From Hermodice carunculata (Eukaryota > Annelida > Polychaeta > Eunicida > Amphinomidae), in the NCBI GenBank assembly GCA_964020975.1, contig OZ026618.1:30669306-30733305 (forward strand): DNA of 64,000 nt, read 5' to 3'. Below, piece after piece: positions 53,644 through 64,000 of the stretch. A program made the position numbers and the translations under genes. Numbering within the stretch: position 1 is the first letter of the stretch; each line of letters starts with the position of its first letter. The notes under the pieces are model-generated. The model was not told the DNA's origin, did not search any database, and saw only the letters and a program-made list of their open reading frames with translations.

Positions 53644-55580
53644 AAGTTGCGGTTGAGGTATGGTCTCTTTCACTCAAACAAACCATCATGCTTCCTAATC
53701 TGTCAGATTGGAGATGCCTACTTCATGTACTTGTTCGCTTAGTTAACCCACAAGTGTCAGCTTGGCCATGCTTTTTTGGTAAATTCTTAGGGCAGGATGG
53801 GACTTGTTGGTTCAAACACTGGAAAACTGGAGAAAAGTTTTTTAAGGTGAGAACAAAAAACAAAGAAAGGTAAAGACAAGTGGGCAGAGACGCCCACCCT
53901 TTATTGTGCATTAGAAAGTTAGGACTTCCCACCCCCCACCTCCACCCCCAACAAACTTTTCCACTGAAGCTCAAAGCAGCTTGCATTGTGTGGCCTCAAA
54001 TTTTGACCCACTTACGATATTTGGAGTAAGTGATCCAGCTGAGTTGCCTGGGTGACATCCCTGGATACCACGACTATCTTCAACAAACTATCACTAGTAG
54101 CATTAACTGTTGATTGCCAGTGATATAAAGCTGGCTTGTCACCAAAACCTTTACAGGGCAGAGGCATAGATCAAGTAATAATGTTGTTCTGCGTTAGCTA
54201 TTACTGGTTGAACCTTGCTGTTTAACGCTACACAAATTTGCATTCTGAGACTCGGATCCTGTGTAAAACAGTAGTAAATTGAAAAATGTGTAATGCATCC
54301 ACTGCCTTTCGCTAAGCAACAATACACATATGATGTTAATGTAGCCAGTCATTCAATAACTGAAGGCATAGGGGACAATCGAGCATGCAGCACTTGCTGA
54401 GGGTCACTGTGAGTTTTGTCCTTGTGAGGTGATAGATTTAACAAGAATTCTGTGTGTTTCCAAAATTAACCACTTGTGAACAATGGATGTCGACAATGAA
54501 AGTGAACAAATGGATCATTGATCATTGTACAGCAGCGCAGAGCATTTGTGAGTGTTTTAATATCTCTCGTTGAGCCAGTCCATACTTGTCCCAGTTTTCC
54601 TGCACATTTGACTGGTAATATCAGTATTGAATGACCAGATTCCTCGAAAGTTACTTTAATAGGAGTACCAGTTTTTTCGGTCTAAATTCCAAGGTTTGCA
54701 CATTGCTTAGTATGATGTGCTCTGGCTGCCGGAATCAAGCAGAAGCATGACTGCCCAGAAATGAACAAACACCAGACCGACGCTTTGACAAGTGGAGTAC
54801 GGAATGAGTTGAAAAGAGAACTCTTGTGTTTTACTTTGCCGAATCGATCACACCAATTATATGGTTTTGGTGCCCGAGATATCCAAGCATTTTTTACATC
54901 AAAGCTCCTACCAGGTGGGCTATCTTGAGCTCATTGGGTCAAAGAGCCTAATTACGTGTAAGACCGCGCAGACCTGTTTATGGCCTGGCAAATGAGCGGC
55001 ACTGCTGGGCCTCACTTTCTGTACTGAGTGTGAGGAGGCCTGGCCCATGCTGTCATGAGTGGGTGGACCAGTATATGGTGCTGTAATCTTCAAGGTCACC
55101 TACACCTGGGAGCCAAAGTGAGGGGGGTGAGCATGCCAAAACCTTGTGTGGCAAAACTTAGCCTTTAGCATACACACTTTTACAATGTTTGCAACTTTGT
55201 AACAATTTTTGTAAAATATGCTATGGCAGTTTCTATCACATTGCCCACCCCTGCTGTGTGCTGTTTGCCTGTGCCAACATGAGGTACTGGAAGCCATATG
55301 TTATATATATGCTGTTATGTTGTAGCCACCTTTTGCTCTCTGAAGCTGGCGTGTGCCTCCTCATTGTTACCCTCTAAGTCTACACTGTGCTAAATTTGTA
55401 TTTACGTATTCATTGGTATCCTTGAATAAGCAGATGCTTTAGATCTGATACACTTGTGTTGATATTCTGTGTACCCTGTTGGCTGCGTAGTAAGCCTTCC
55501 TTGGAGGACACAGCCACAAACATCTGAACATTGTGACAATTTACTGTACAATGCTACGATAATGATGACAAATTTTCCCC
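53644..55580. other. 3' flank, nothing recognised
   Basis: No exon-like segment, MITE or RNA gene was identified on either strand. Confidence 0.35.
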
Positions 55581-55690
55581 TCAACCCTATCCTGGTCATA
55601 CCATGATTCAGTCAACAGCTTTTCTTAGGGCAACATGGACACGGTGTGTCCCAATTGGTGCTTGGAAAACTGTTGACCTGGTTCATGTAA
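55581..55690. mobile_element. TTAA-type hairpin MITE, left part
   Basis: TCAACCCTATCCTGGTCATA, CAGTCAACAGCTTTTCTTAG and GGAAAACTGTTGACCTGG. The right half is not recognisable. Confidence 0.55.
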
Positions 55691-55702
55691 CCCTGATACC
55701 TA

Positions 55703-55825
55703 ATGTACAACTTTCGTTCAAAACGTTTTCAATCTTTGGAAGATTTAAATGAAAATACTGAAGCAGATGACAGTTTAGATTTGGGCAGTAGGAGTGGGAC
55801 AGGACCAGCAGCGATGTTGAGGAAG
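55703..55825 (+). CDS. Possible first coding exon of a downstream gene
   Basis: From an ATG the frame encodes 41 residues (SKRFQSLEDLNENTEADDS, then LDLGSRSGTGPAAMLRK) and stops exactly at a consensus donor AAG|GTGAGT. The composition looks coding. No clear acceptor lies upstream, so it would be a first exon, with a MITE copy (55581-55690) immediately before it. No partner exon was identified and the family is not recognised. Confidence 0.3.
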
Positions 55826-56501
55826 GTGAGTGTGATGTTTACTGTGTGCCCAAAGCAGACAGATGACACCTGTTGTTGTTTGATCTATAACAAGTGGTGC
55901 CACCTTGGGGGGGGGTTGGTTCCTCTGTTCGCTTACTGGTCAAAAAGTATGAACAGCAGTTCGTCCATGTGCATAAGCTGAAAATCCGAGTAGATGCCCT
56001 CTCAAGTGATGTTTGCTGTCTCCTGGTGGTTGTTGGGGGAGATTTGGAGGCCTAGGTATGAAATCAAGACATTGTGTGATAGGCGTGGTATTTAGCATTT
56101 TAGTGCAGGACGCTGTTGAAATCAGCTTGAATGGAAGTCCTCTTCATTCTCATGGTTTACGGTAGAGTAGACAAGTTGCTACAGTGACATTTAGCCAAAT
56201 TTCATGTGGCAGAGTTGAATGCTGATGTACAAAAAACTTTGTTGAATCCAGTTGAATTGTCTTTTTCCACTAACAGAGAATTGGTTGCTTCATGCATCAT
56301 GCATCTTTCATTATAAAGTCAATTTCACCAAGTTTGACTTGCTCAGTGGCTGCTATCAGTTTGCAGCTGGCACTCTGCAGAGCCACCATGTTCAACACTA
56401 TTGACTGTCGTCTGCTTCAATGTTTTACTTAAGTCGTTGATTTGCGATAATATTTTGTATGAAAGTTGTAGATGAGACTTCTGTATGCAGTGTGCCTTGG
56501 G
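55826..56501. other. Flank after the possible exon, nothing recognised
   Basis: No further exon in phase with 55825 was identified. Confidence 0.35.
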
Positions 56502-56731
56502 TTAACTCTTTCAGTGCCAAATTTTGGACTGAGTCAACAGCTTTTCTCAACGTGCATTGGGCGCTGAGAAAAGCTGTTGACCTGGGTTATTCTCTCTGGA
56601 ACTATAGGCATGCTGGTACTTGAATGAAAGGTCTTTTTATGAGGAATCTGAATCTGGGATCCTTGTGATAATTCAGACTTGTCTGACTTCAGTAGATGGA
56701 CTTTAGACGTGATTGGGACTGAAAGAGTTAA
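56502..56731. mobile_element. TTAA-bounded hairpin MITE, well preserved
   Basis: TTAACTCTTTCAGTGCCA and TGGGACTGAAAGAGTTAA are inverted with one mismatch. Central GTCAACAGCTTTTCTCA and GAGAAAAGCTGTTGAC hairpin. 230 bp; body close to the copy at 4984 (GGCATGCTGGTACTTGAATG). Confidence 0.82.
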
Positions 56732-58132
56732 TAACTTTTCCAGGCATGGGTTGCTTAGTGCCCAGCCAGCAGCACAGAGGGAATTTGATTTTGTCTGACC
56801 AGACAGGTCGAAAAGCCATATTTTGCAAAGCTACTTGTTTCTTGATGCACCAAGCTGCAATTCTTGCCTTGTGCTTAGTATATCTCCACGTCTGGACCTT
56901 GTGCCAACTTAAACCCATGCCTTATTGATGTTGCAACCAAATTATACCACCAAACTAAATGGCATGCACGTGCAAGACCCATGGTAACCCACCAGGTCTC
57001 TGTACATGTAAGTTACCATTGTATTTTAATTTGTATATTTATATTATATGTATATATGTTGTGTGCAGTTGTGGACAGGACTTGGGGGGTGGGGGATGTT
57101 ATAATCAGAGACACAGACTCTGGTAATATAAGTTTCTGTGAGTTCCTAGCATTTGTTTGGTATGATGTCACTGAAATATGTGATGTGAAGTCACTTTCTT
57201 GTGCTGTGATGTCACTGGTTTGTGCTGTTGTAGGAATATGAGTTTATGACATCATCAATATTTAAAGCGTACTTGTCATTCACTTTGCTGTACAATGTCA
57301 GCTTTATCCTCTGTTTTATCTTTCTTGCCAGTATCCCACAACTAGGTAACCTGCTAGAGATCTGTTCAGTGTGGACGAATTTGGTCGTTGAGTTGTTGAA
57401 TGTGTGAGACATTGCATACTGGTAGATAGATACCTGACCTGTTAGCTGTTTGACTCAGTTGTGTGAGTACCACAGACAATTACACCATGCAGTAGAGTTC
57501 ATGCTAAATCTCTAAATTTATTATATCTCCTGTGTTGTGAGCATATTCACAGCAAGTCACACTATTACTGTATTTTGTTAAGTGCTGAAAATGTGATATC
57601 AAAGTGCAAGACTTGTGGCAAACAACAAGTCAGAATTTTTCTCTTTTTTTTTTTTCAATTTTAAAAATTTTATTTTCTGTATTTTTTTTTTTTTTTTTTT
57701 GTGAAAAGCTTTATCAGGTTCCATGCACTGGGTATGTAAAACAATTTTTAAACATACCCCAATACCCAACCCTGACTCGGCTGTTTGGATGATAACAGCT
57801 GCTGGAGGTGTTCAGATGACACCGCCACTTGATACGTCATGACACACGTGGAAGAGTCCCACCGTTTGGATCGGTTCAAATGTGGCCCTGTCAAACCAGG
57901 TTATTATATCATCAGTATTCAACATCATGAAAGGGACAGCACCAGACGCATGGTGCATGTGATCTGTCGAGCCCTAATGGCCTTTTATTTGAGTGGTCTT
58001 TAATAACAATGGACAAGTGTAGAAACGTGAAGGCGCCCCCATGTGGGGGAAGTGTGATCGGCCAGCTATAAAGCAATGGTGACCATCTCAGTTTCTTATT
58101 GCTTCCATAAGGTTGTGAATGTAACCAGAAGA
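56732..58132. other. Flank, nothing recognised
   Basis: T-rich tracts at 57640-57705; otherwise no recognisable feature. Confidence 0.35.
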
Positions 58133-58345
58133 CCACTTGCAGTGGTGGTCGTGTGACTAGTGCCAATACGTGCAGTGGTGGTCATGTGACTGGTGCCAAG
58201 TCATGCAATAGCAGTCACATGATGATGACCAATGCATGGAGTGGTGGCCAGCTCCCCAAGACAGTCAGTGGTGGTCATGTGATCATTTGCCAAGATGGAC
58301 AGTGACCAGTGGCCAAACATGCTAAGTCACTGGTGTCAGTATGGC
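58133..58345 (+). repeat. Degenerate GCAGTGGTGGTCATGTGACT minisatellite
   Basis: Six or so units of 30-45 bp with AGTGGTGGTCATGTGA and GTGCCAA. Confidence 0.75.
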
Positions 58346-58569
58346 CACTGGTCAAGTTGTGTACATTTCGCAAAGAATGTGTTGTAGCCCTGACATTAAA
58401 AAAATCAGCAATGTGATGATGACAATAAATTACACTAGCACAGACTCAATTACACATTGTGACTCAGGTAGCTCTTTTAATGTAGGGCTAAAAATCAACA
58501 ACAACAAAAAAAAATGTTGGAGGAACTCTGTTTATGACTATGAGTGTGGACTGAGAATGTCTTTTTCTG

Positions 58570-59065
58570 CTGTCTAGATGCTATGGTAACATAGATTGAG
58601 AATGACTTTCCCTGAAGTTTAATTAATGGCATCCTATTGTGTGATGCTGGCTTTTGTTTTTTCTGGTTGCCATGGCAATAGACAGGCTGAGGACAGCTTT
58701 TCCTGCTATGTGGTTGTTAATGGCAACAGATGAGCTGAAGATGGCTTTCCGAAGTGTCTGGTTGCTATGGCAATAGACAGGCTGAGGATAGTTTTTCCTC
58801 CTGTCTGGTTGTTGATGGCAACGGATGGGCTGAGGATGGCTTTCGGAAGTGTGTGATTGATATGGAAATACATGGGATGGGGATGGCTTTCTCTGTTTTC
58901 TAGTTGCTATGGCAGCAGTTGGGCTGCAGATGGCTTTCCCTGTTGTTTGATTGATATGGCAATGCATGGGATGAGGATGGCTGTCTCTCATGTCTGGTTG
59001 CTGTGGCAACAGATGGGCTGCAGATGGCTTTCGTGGCTGTCAAGTTGCTCTGGCAACAGTTAGGT
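58570..59065 (+). repeat. Tandem array of X-box-like palindromes
   Basis: Nine or so units of 45-62 bp, each with a derivative of GTTGCTATGGCAACAG followed by GGGCTGAGGATGGCTTTCC. Examples are GGTTGCCATGGCAATAG near 58666, GGTTGCTGTGGCAACAG near 58997 and AGTTGCTCTGGCAACAG near 59042. The palindrome matches the RFX X-box consensus. Confidence 0.75.
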
Positions 59066-59287
59066 TGAGTTGTATGTGCAATGTAATGATGTCCACATGC
59101 ACACTCTTTTGCTGTGAAACCAGTATGTAAATTTATGGCACCATGAAACGGATGAGATGGCAAAAAAAAAAAAAAAGATGATACAGCTGGAGTTCCAGCT
59201 GTGGTATCCATTGAGACTAGCTTTTGTGTGCTCCATTATTCATGTGATACAGACACCAGTGGTTGACAAAAGTATTGCTGTTTGATG

Positions 59288-59311
59288 CCTCTCTCTCTCT
59301 CTCTCTCTCTT
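59288..59311. repeat. (CT)n microsatellite
   Basis: About eleven CT units. Confidence 0.9.
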
Positions 59312-60539
59312 GGAGCACATCTTGGACTTTTCATTTGGAAGATGTGCTATTTTTTCCAAGCTGAGAGTTTAATTGGGTAGAAGATGGAGTGTCTATTTAT
59401 TGAAGGCAATGAGAAGTAATCTGTCCAAAAGCCACCTCGATGGAGTTGTTTTATTTCCATTTTAAATGTGTTTGAAGACACCTGTCTCTCCAGTCATTTT
59501 ATCTTCACAGGGCACAAATTATTGTTCTCATGTCAAAATTGAAATACCTTGGGAATGATGTATATTTTAACTTTAGTATAAAACTTGAAATGTCTAAAGT
59601 TCAAATATATTTAGCTTTAGTCAGCGCTTTGTTATTGAAATCAATACGTATTGTTTTTATGTAATGCTGGTCATGTCTGGCTGTGAGCTGCACGTCCTCT
59701 GAAGGTTGCCATGTAACCACAGAAATAGCCACACATCATCTGTTGGTTGCCAAGTGACCACAGAAATATAAGTATATGACTGTATTAAATGCCAAAATGG
59801 TCTTGTGATTCGAGTGAGAACTTGGTATTGTGACAATGTTGTGAGACCTGGAACCTGTGTTTATGTTGTAACTTTTATCCGATGAATTGGGTAAGTGACT
59901 ATGATACAATGAAGAGTTGACCAATTAGTGTGTAATTTAACGAAAATAAGATTAAATTGGGCAGATAAATGAAAATTGGGGGAGAAAGGGCTGTGGATTT
60001 GATGTGCAGTCCATGCCTGAGGACAGTAGACTGTGATAGGTGTACAGGGCGTGTGGCGAGGTCACAAGGACACGGGAGATGGAGGTCATTATGAGGGAGA
60101 AGATATGGTACCTGCAGAACAGACTATTGCATTACCACCAGGACACTTGGTGGGTAGTTTCGAGGGTTCGGGTGATGGTTGTCATTGCTTCACAATGACG
60201 TCGGGCTCTTTTGAAGGAGTCAATACAGAATGGGTCAAACTGAAAATGCGGCTGACAAAGTGTACGTGCTTATGCTTACTGGCAAAATCAGAACATGGAC
60301 TGAGTGAGATGATGAATTCAAATTGATATTAATATATACAAGCACAGTGGGCAAGTGTTGAGTGGTGCATTTTTGCAGTTATATACGTTATGTTTTCCAC
60401 AGAGGAATCCCTGCAGTAACTGAGGTCTTATCAAATACAGTGCAACTGGGAACTGATGAGAATGGTGGAAAGACAGCCATTAGGGTGTCCGGTCTTTCTG
60501 GCCTGCAGTGGTGCTAGGCATGGTGGCATTCCTAATCAT
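59312..60539. other. Flank, one unexplained open frame
   Basis: A frame open at 60033-60326 begins at GTG and resembles no family I know. Its codon pattern and borders do not support an exon. Confidence 0.3.
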
Positions 60540-61330
60540 GTGACCAATTATGTAGGGATTACTCAGCGAATCAGCATGCAGGGTTGTGTTGCAAGCCTGT
60601 TTTGAGGAAGAACACTTAGCCAATCAGTTTGCAGGGGTATGAGACTGGCTTGTATTAGAAATAACATTGTGCCAATCAGCTTGGAAGGGTGTGAAACAGT
60701 CCTGTATGTGAAACAATACGTAGCGGATTAGCATGCTGGATATAAGTTAAAGCAGTACATGTACATGTATGTGACACACACCAACTGGCCAATCAGTATG
60801 CTGAGATAAACATGAATTTAGCAGAACCTATGTGTGCACCCTTTGTTACAAGTATACCAACAAAGCAATCAATATGCAGGGTCGTGCAGACCTGTCAGTA
60901 TGTGTAGTGTACCATTAAGCCAAGCAAGAAGGAATTATATACAGACCTGCATGTGCAGGTAACATTACACCAGACACTGGTTTGTCAAGTAACCTGCTGG
61001 GTGTCCAGCATTTCGGTGCATGTTACATCAAGAACCTCATGCGCGACGTCTGCAGTGGCATGACATACACCAAGCATGCAGGGACCTTAGTCATGCCTGC
61101 CTATACACAAATGAACCAATCAGCATACAGGGATATCAGGCAGACCTGTGTGTCAGCCAATGAGCAAACAGGCATACATGTCCCTATAAGACCCAGTGCA
61201 TGGTGACAATCAGTCATCCAATGACAATATAAGGATTGGAAGGGGAGCAGTAAACATCAGACAACCAATCAGAAAGCAGGAGTAGAAGGCAGACCTGTCT
61301 GATTTTCACTGGTCAGCCAATCACCATGCC
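60540..61330 (+). repeat. Degenerate 70-90-bp array with CCAATCAGCATGCAGGG
   Basis: About nine occurrences of CCAATCAG or a near match, usually followed by CATGCAGGG and then AGACCTGT-like sequence. It is an old tandem array rather than independent CCAAT boxes. Confidence 0.6.
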
Positions 61331-61982
61331 ATTCCTGCACTGTGTGCTGTCCTGCAACTGCCATGGCAAGATGGACTATTTTTATCTTAAGTAGCAGGGA
61401 ACATGCCCAATTTGGTACAACTGAAACCTTTCTATTTTGAAATATACAACTTGACATAGATCATGTACAACCGTATTAATTGGCATGGATCATGCACAAA
61501 TGACAATGAAATATTTGCTTTATTAAAGATATTTGTAAGAGACATATTGATATATGTATATTATATATGATAGTCCAGACCTCTACAGGTGTATCATGCC
61601 TGTACCCCTGGTGTAAAATTGCATGGTACTGTATTGTGTTGAAGGTACATATCGATATTTTCCTTTTATCTCGCACACTGCAGTTACCAGACAACTTAGC
61701 ACCAGGCGGTCAGTGTGTGCATGTTTTATTGCTGGTTGGTGTAATTGTGTTAATGAACAAACTTACAGGCTTAGGTAATTTATTGTCATACATATATATC
61801 CCCAGAACAACACAACTGGTCTATCACCTTTTTAATAATTTGTTTGTTTTATTATTATTATTTTTTTTTTTAATTGGTTTAATGTCACTAACTGATGTGA
61901 GTCGATATTAAACTGTTGTTTATTTCATACCAGGTCCATACAAACAATTATGGACCTTTTGTATTGCTAGCAGTAGGCTCAG

Positions 61983-62212
61983 ACCTTAAAGTACTAATTT
62001 CGAAACTCAGTCAACAGATTTCATTTGCATCCAAAGCTTGCTGAGGAAATCTGTTGACTGAGACTAGTGACCTTCTCTGGAACTGCCAAATTTGCATGGC
62101 ACACTGGTACTAGACTGAGAAGCCTTTTCACCAGAAACGGAACGTGGAATCAATGTAGGAATTCTACATGTTCTAGTAACTGACTAGTCATCACTGGGAC
62201 TTGAGGGGTTAA
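61983..62212. mobile_element. TTAA-type hairpin MITE, diverged copy
   Basis: CTTAAAGTACTAATTTCG at the left and CTGGGACTTGAGGGGTTAA at the right. Central CAGTCAACAGATTTC and GAAATCTGTTGACTG hairpin, with co-varying bases compared with other copies. Confidence 0.65.
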
Positions 62213-63334
62213 AGTGTAAATGTGTGATGAGTATCAGTGTGTAGCCTTTTACTGCTACTTTTAAGCTGTCTGTTTTAGACATCAGTTACTTTTCCAGAGA
62301 AACTTGTCCCCCATTTGATAATAATTCCTTCCAGTGGTTTACAATGACTTGCTTTTAACAGAGTTTGTACTTAGCGTCTGTGAGTCATTATAATTAACTG
62401 CCTGGTTAGGGCCACAGGAGTCGTTGTTAGTAACTTTCTGTGGACAGAAAATTGAGATTAGCGCTGTTGGTATATTATGGACTTTTGAAAAATATCACTT
62501 TTGAGAACCTTTTATTGACTTTGTTGTGGAAATTTTAAAATTTACTGTAGAATAATATTTGAGGTCCACAATTTTTCAGTGGAATATCGTACAATACTTC
62601 TACAACACTTGTCTTTCTTTTCTTTTTTTTCCAAAAAAGTAATTAGAGAATCAATTTATAATGGAAGCCCAAGCCTCTGTATCAAATGCTGTGTTATTAG
62701 CAGCTCGTGGAGTTGCAGAGTAGCATTAGAGGTGAGATTGTTTAATGGTCCATGTTACATGTGGTGGCTCACAGAGTCGCTCAGTGTAGTATAGATTATT
62801 TCTGGTTGCTAATTGTCATACATGTGTACGGCAAATCTTGGTATTGTTCTGTGCTGTGACCATAATACTTTTGAAGTGTGTACTTCTATACTGGGCAAAA
62901 CAGATCAATTTTCAGTTGGAGAGCGTCAATATTACAAGTATTGACACAAAAAGGTCCGTATTTTTAATATCAACCCAGCAGGAAGTCTAATACCATTTAT
63001 TGACCACCTGACGGTGCAAACTGTAATCCTGCACTAGTCTAAATTTGGACACTAAGCTGTATGTTTGTACACACTAGTGCTGATAGTACTTATTTATTGG
63101 TGGGCAAGTGAACTCTAACATTTGCCTCTTTGGTATATCTATCGAGAGAGATATTGAATATTTATTGAAGTGACCTGGCCTGGCCAGGCAGCAGTGGCGT
63201 CTCTGTGCTGGGCTGGGTGCACTCTCATGTCGTGTTGGCAGAACTTGCAATAAAACAGTAACAACAAATAGCTGTCTTGTGTTGTACCTTTGATAGTAGA
63301 TGAGGCTCACTAGAGGGAGCTCACTGGCAGGCAC
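62213..63334. other. Flank, nothing recognised
   Basis: Read on both strands; no gene or clear element seen. Confidence 0.35.
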
Positions 63335-64000
63335 CTGTTTTTACCTCGGCTGAGGTTGTGTGGTGGGTCTTCATCCATCATCCACAATTGACATTTTGTA
63401 AATCCCAAAACTGTCAGCCAGATTCACTACAGGCTTGGTGAAAATGTACCTTAGGTGGGTCCCTACCAAGGTTTTTCAAGTGGTAATGGTCCAAGTATTT
63501 TTGAGTTTTTAGCTCAGCTGACTTGTCAGTCAGCTGAGCTTATCTTATGGTCCTCCGTCCGTCTGTCCGTCCGTCCCTCCGTCGTCCGTAAACAATTAAC
63601 ATTTTCGACTTCTTCTCTGAAACCGTCAGCCAGATCCACTTCAAACTTGGTGGGGATGTGCCTTGGGTAGGGGTCTACCAAGTTTATTCAAGTGGTCACG
63701 GTCCATTGATTTTTGGATTTTTAATGAATTTTTTTGTTCTTTTTTGGGCAAATCTTAAAAAATCTTCTCTGAAACCGCTCACCCAATTACTTTGATATCA
63801 CACAGAAACACTCCCTGGGACACCTAGTTCTTAATTTGTTCACCAGGTGGCGCTGCAATTTTTTCCTATTTTTATGAATTTTTGTGTGTTTTAGCTACTT
63901 TCGACTTCTCCAGAACTGTCCCTCAGATTAAGCTGAAACATGGTGGATATGTTCCTTGTAGAAGGGTCAAACAAAGTTGTTCACTATGTGGGAATGCTGA
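63335..64000 (+). repeat. 480-bp dispersed repeat, running off the window
   Basis: TTTTTAGCTCAGCTGACTTG, TCCGTCCGTCTGTCCGTCCG, CTTCAAACTTGGTGGGG and CACCAGGTGGCGCTGCAA reproduce the block at 16131. A partial unit at 63335-63510 is followed by a fuller one. Confidence 0.85.

Noticed and set aside
60033-60326. 97-residue open frame
   Set aside because: It starts at GTG, matches no family I recognise and lies in repeat-rich flank without splice or promoter support.

Overview
The window is eukaryotic and metazoan: one long, intron-rich gene on the + strand in a sea of minisatellites, microsatellites and short non-autonomous DNA transposons (MITEs). The only gene recognised with confidence encodes an ankyrin-repeat / UBA-like / RING-IBR-RING (RBR) protein of the Ariadne class, an orthologue of ANKIB1, a predicted E3 ubiquitin ligase. 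Twenty-two coding exons lie between 9949 and 52753. All have GT-AG borders and all phases join, giving 1,291 visible residues up to a clear TGA. The ATG exon(s), about 70-80 residues including the first ankyrin repeat, were not found and probably lie upstream of position 1. Residue numbers below count from the first complete codon in the window (Ile at 9950). The organism is most likely a marine invertebrate. The frequent TACATGTA words and the dispersed repeats rich in GTCCGTCC and AAGGTCACAGGGTCA suggest a mollusc or other lophotrochozoan, but this is weak inference and a lancelet is not excluded.

Layout. 1-9948: non-coding sequence, probably intron 1, with a decayed THAP-domain fragment, a 144-bp tandem repeat and many MITEs. 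9949-22868: ankyrin exons and the start of the UBA-like region. 23501-38439: UBA-like, RING1, IBR, RING2 (Rcat) and the start of the Ariadne domain. 40020-43713: rest of the Ariadne domain. 44185-52753: a long disordered tail with a Cys/His cassette and two ubiquitin-interacting motifs (UIMs). 52754-64000: 3' flank with MITEs, X-box-like and CCAAT-like tandem arrays, one possible exon of another gene at 55703-55825, and a block of the dispersed 480-bp repeat at the window end.

The most unusual observation concerns tandem arrays in several introns whose repeat unit looks like the neighbouring splice junction itself: intron end, AG, and the first 20-30 bases of the following exon. This is clearest before the RING1 exon (26226) and the second ankyrin exon (19142), and visible before 22751 and 30699. 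A donor-side counterpart follows a possible in-frame 30-nt mini-exon at 33427. These arrays would present rows of decoy splice sites. I know of no description of junction-seeded minisatellites recurring within one gene. A second coding surprise is a 141-nt exon-like segment at 47259-47399, in phase with its neighbours but only 31 nt past the preceding exon, which suggests mutually exclusive exons or a one-base assembly error.
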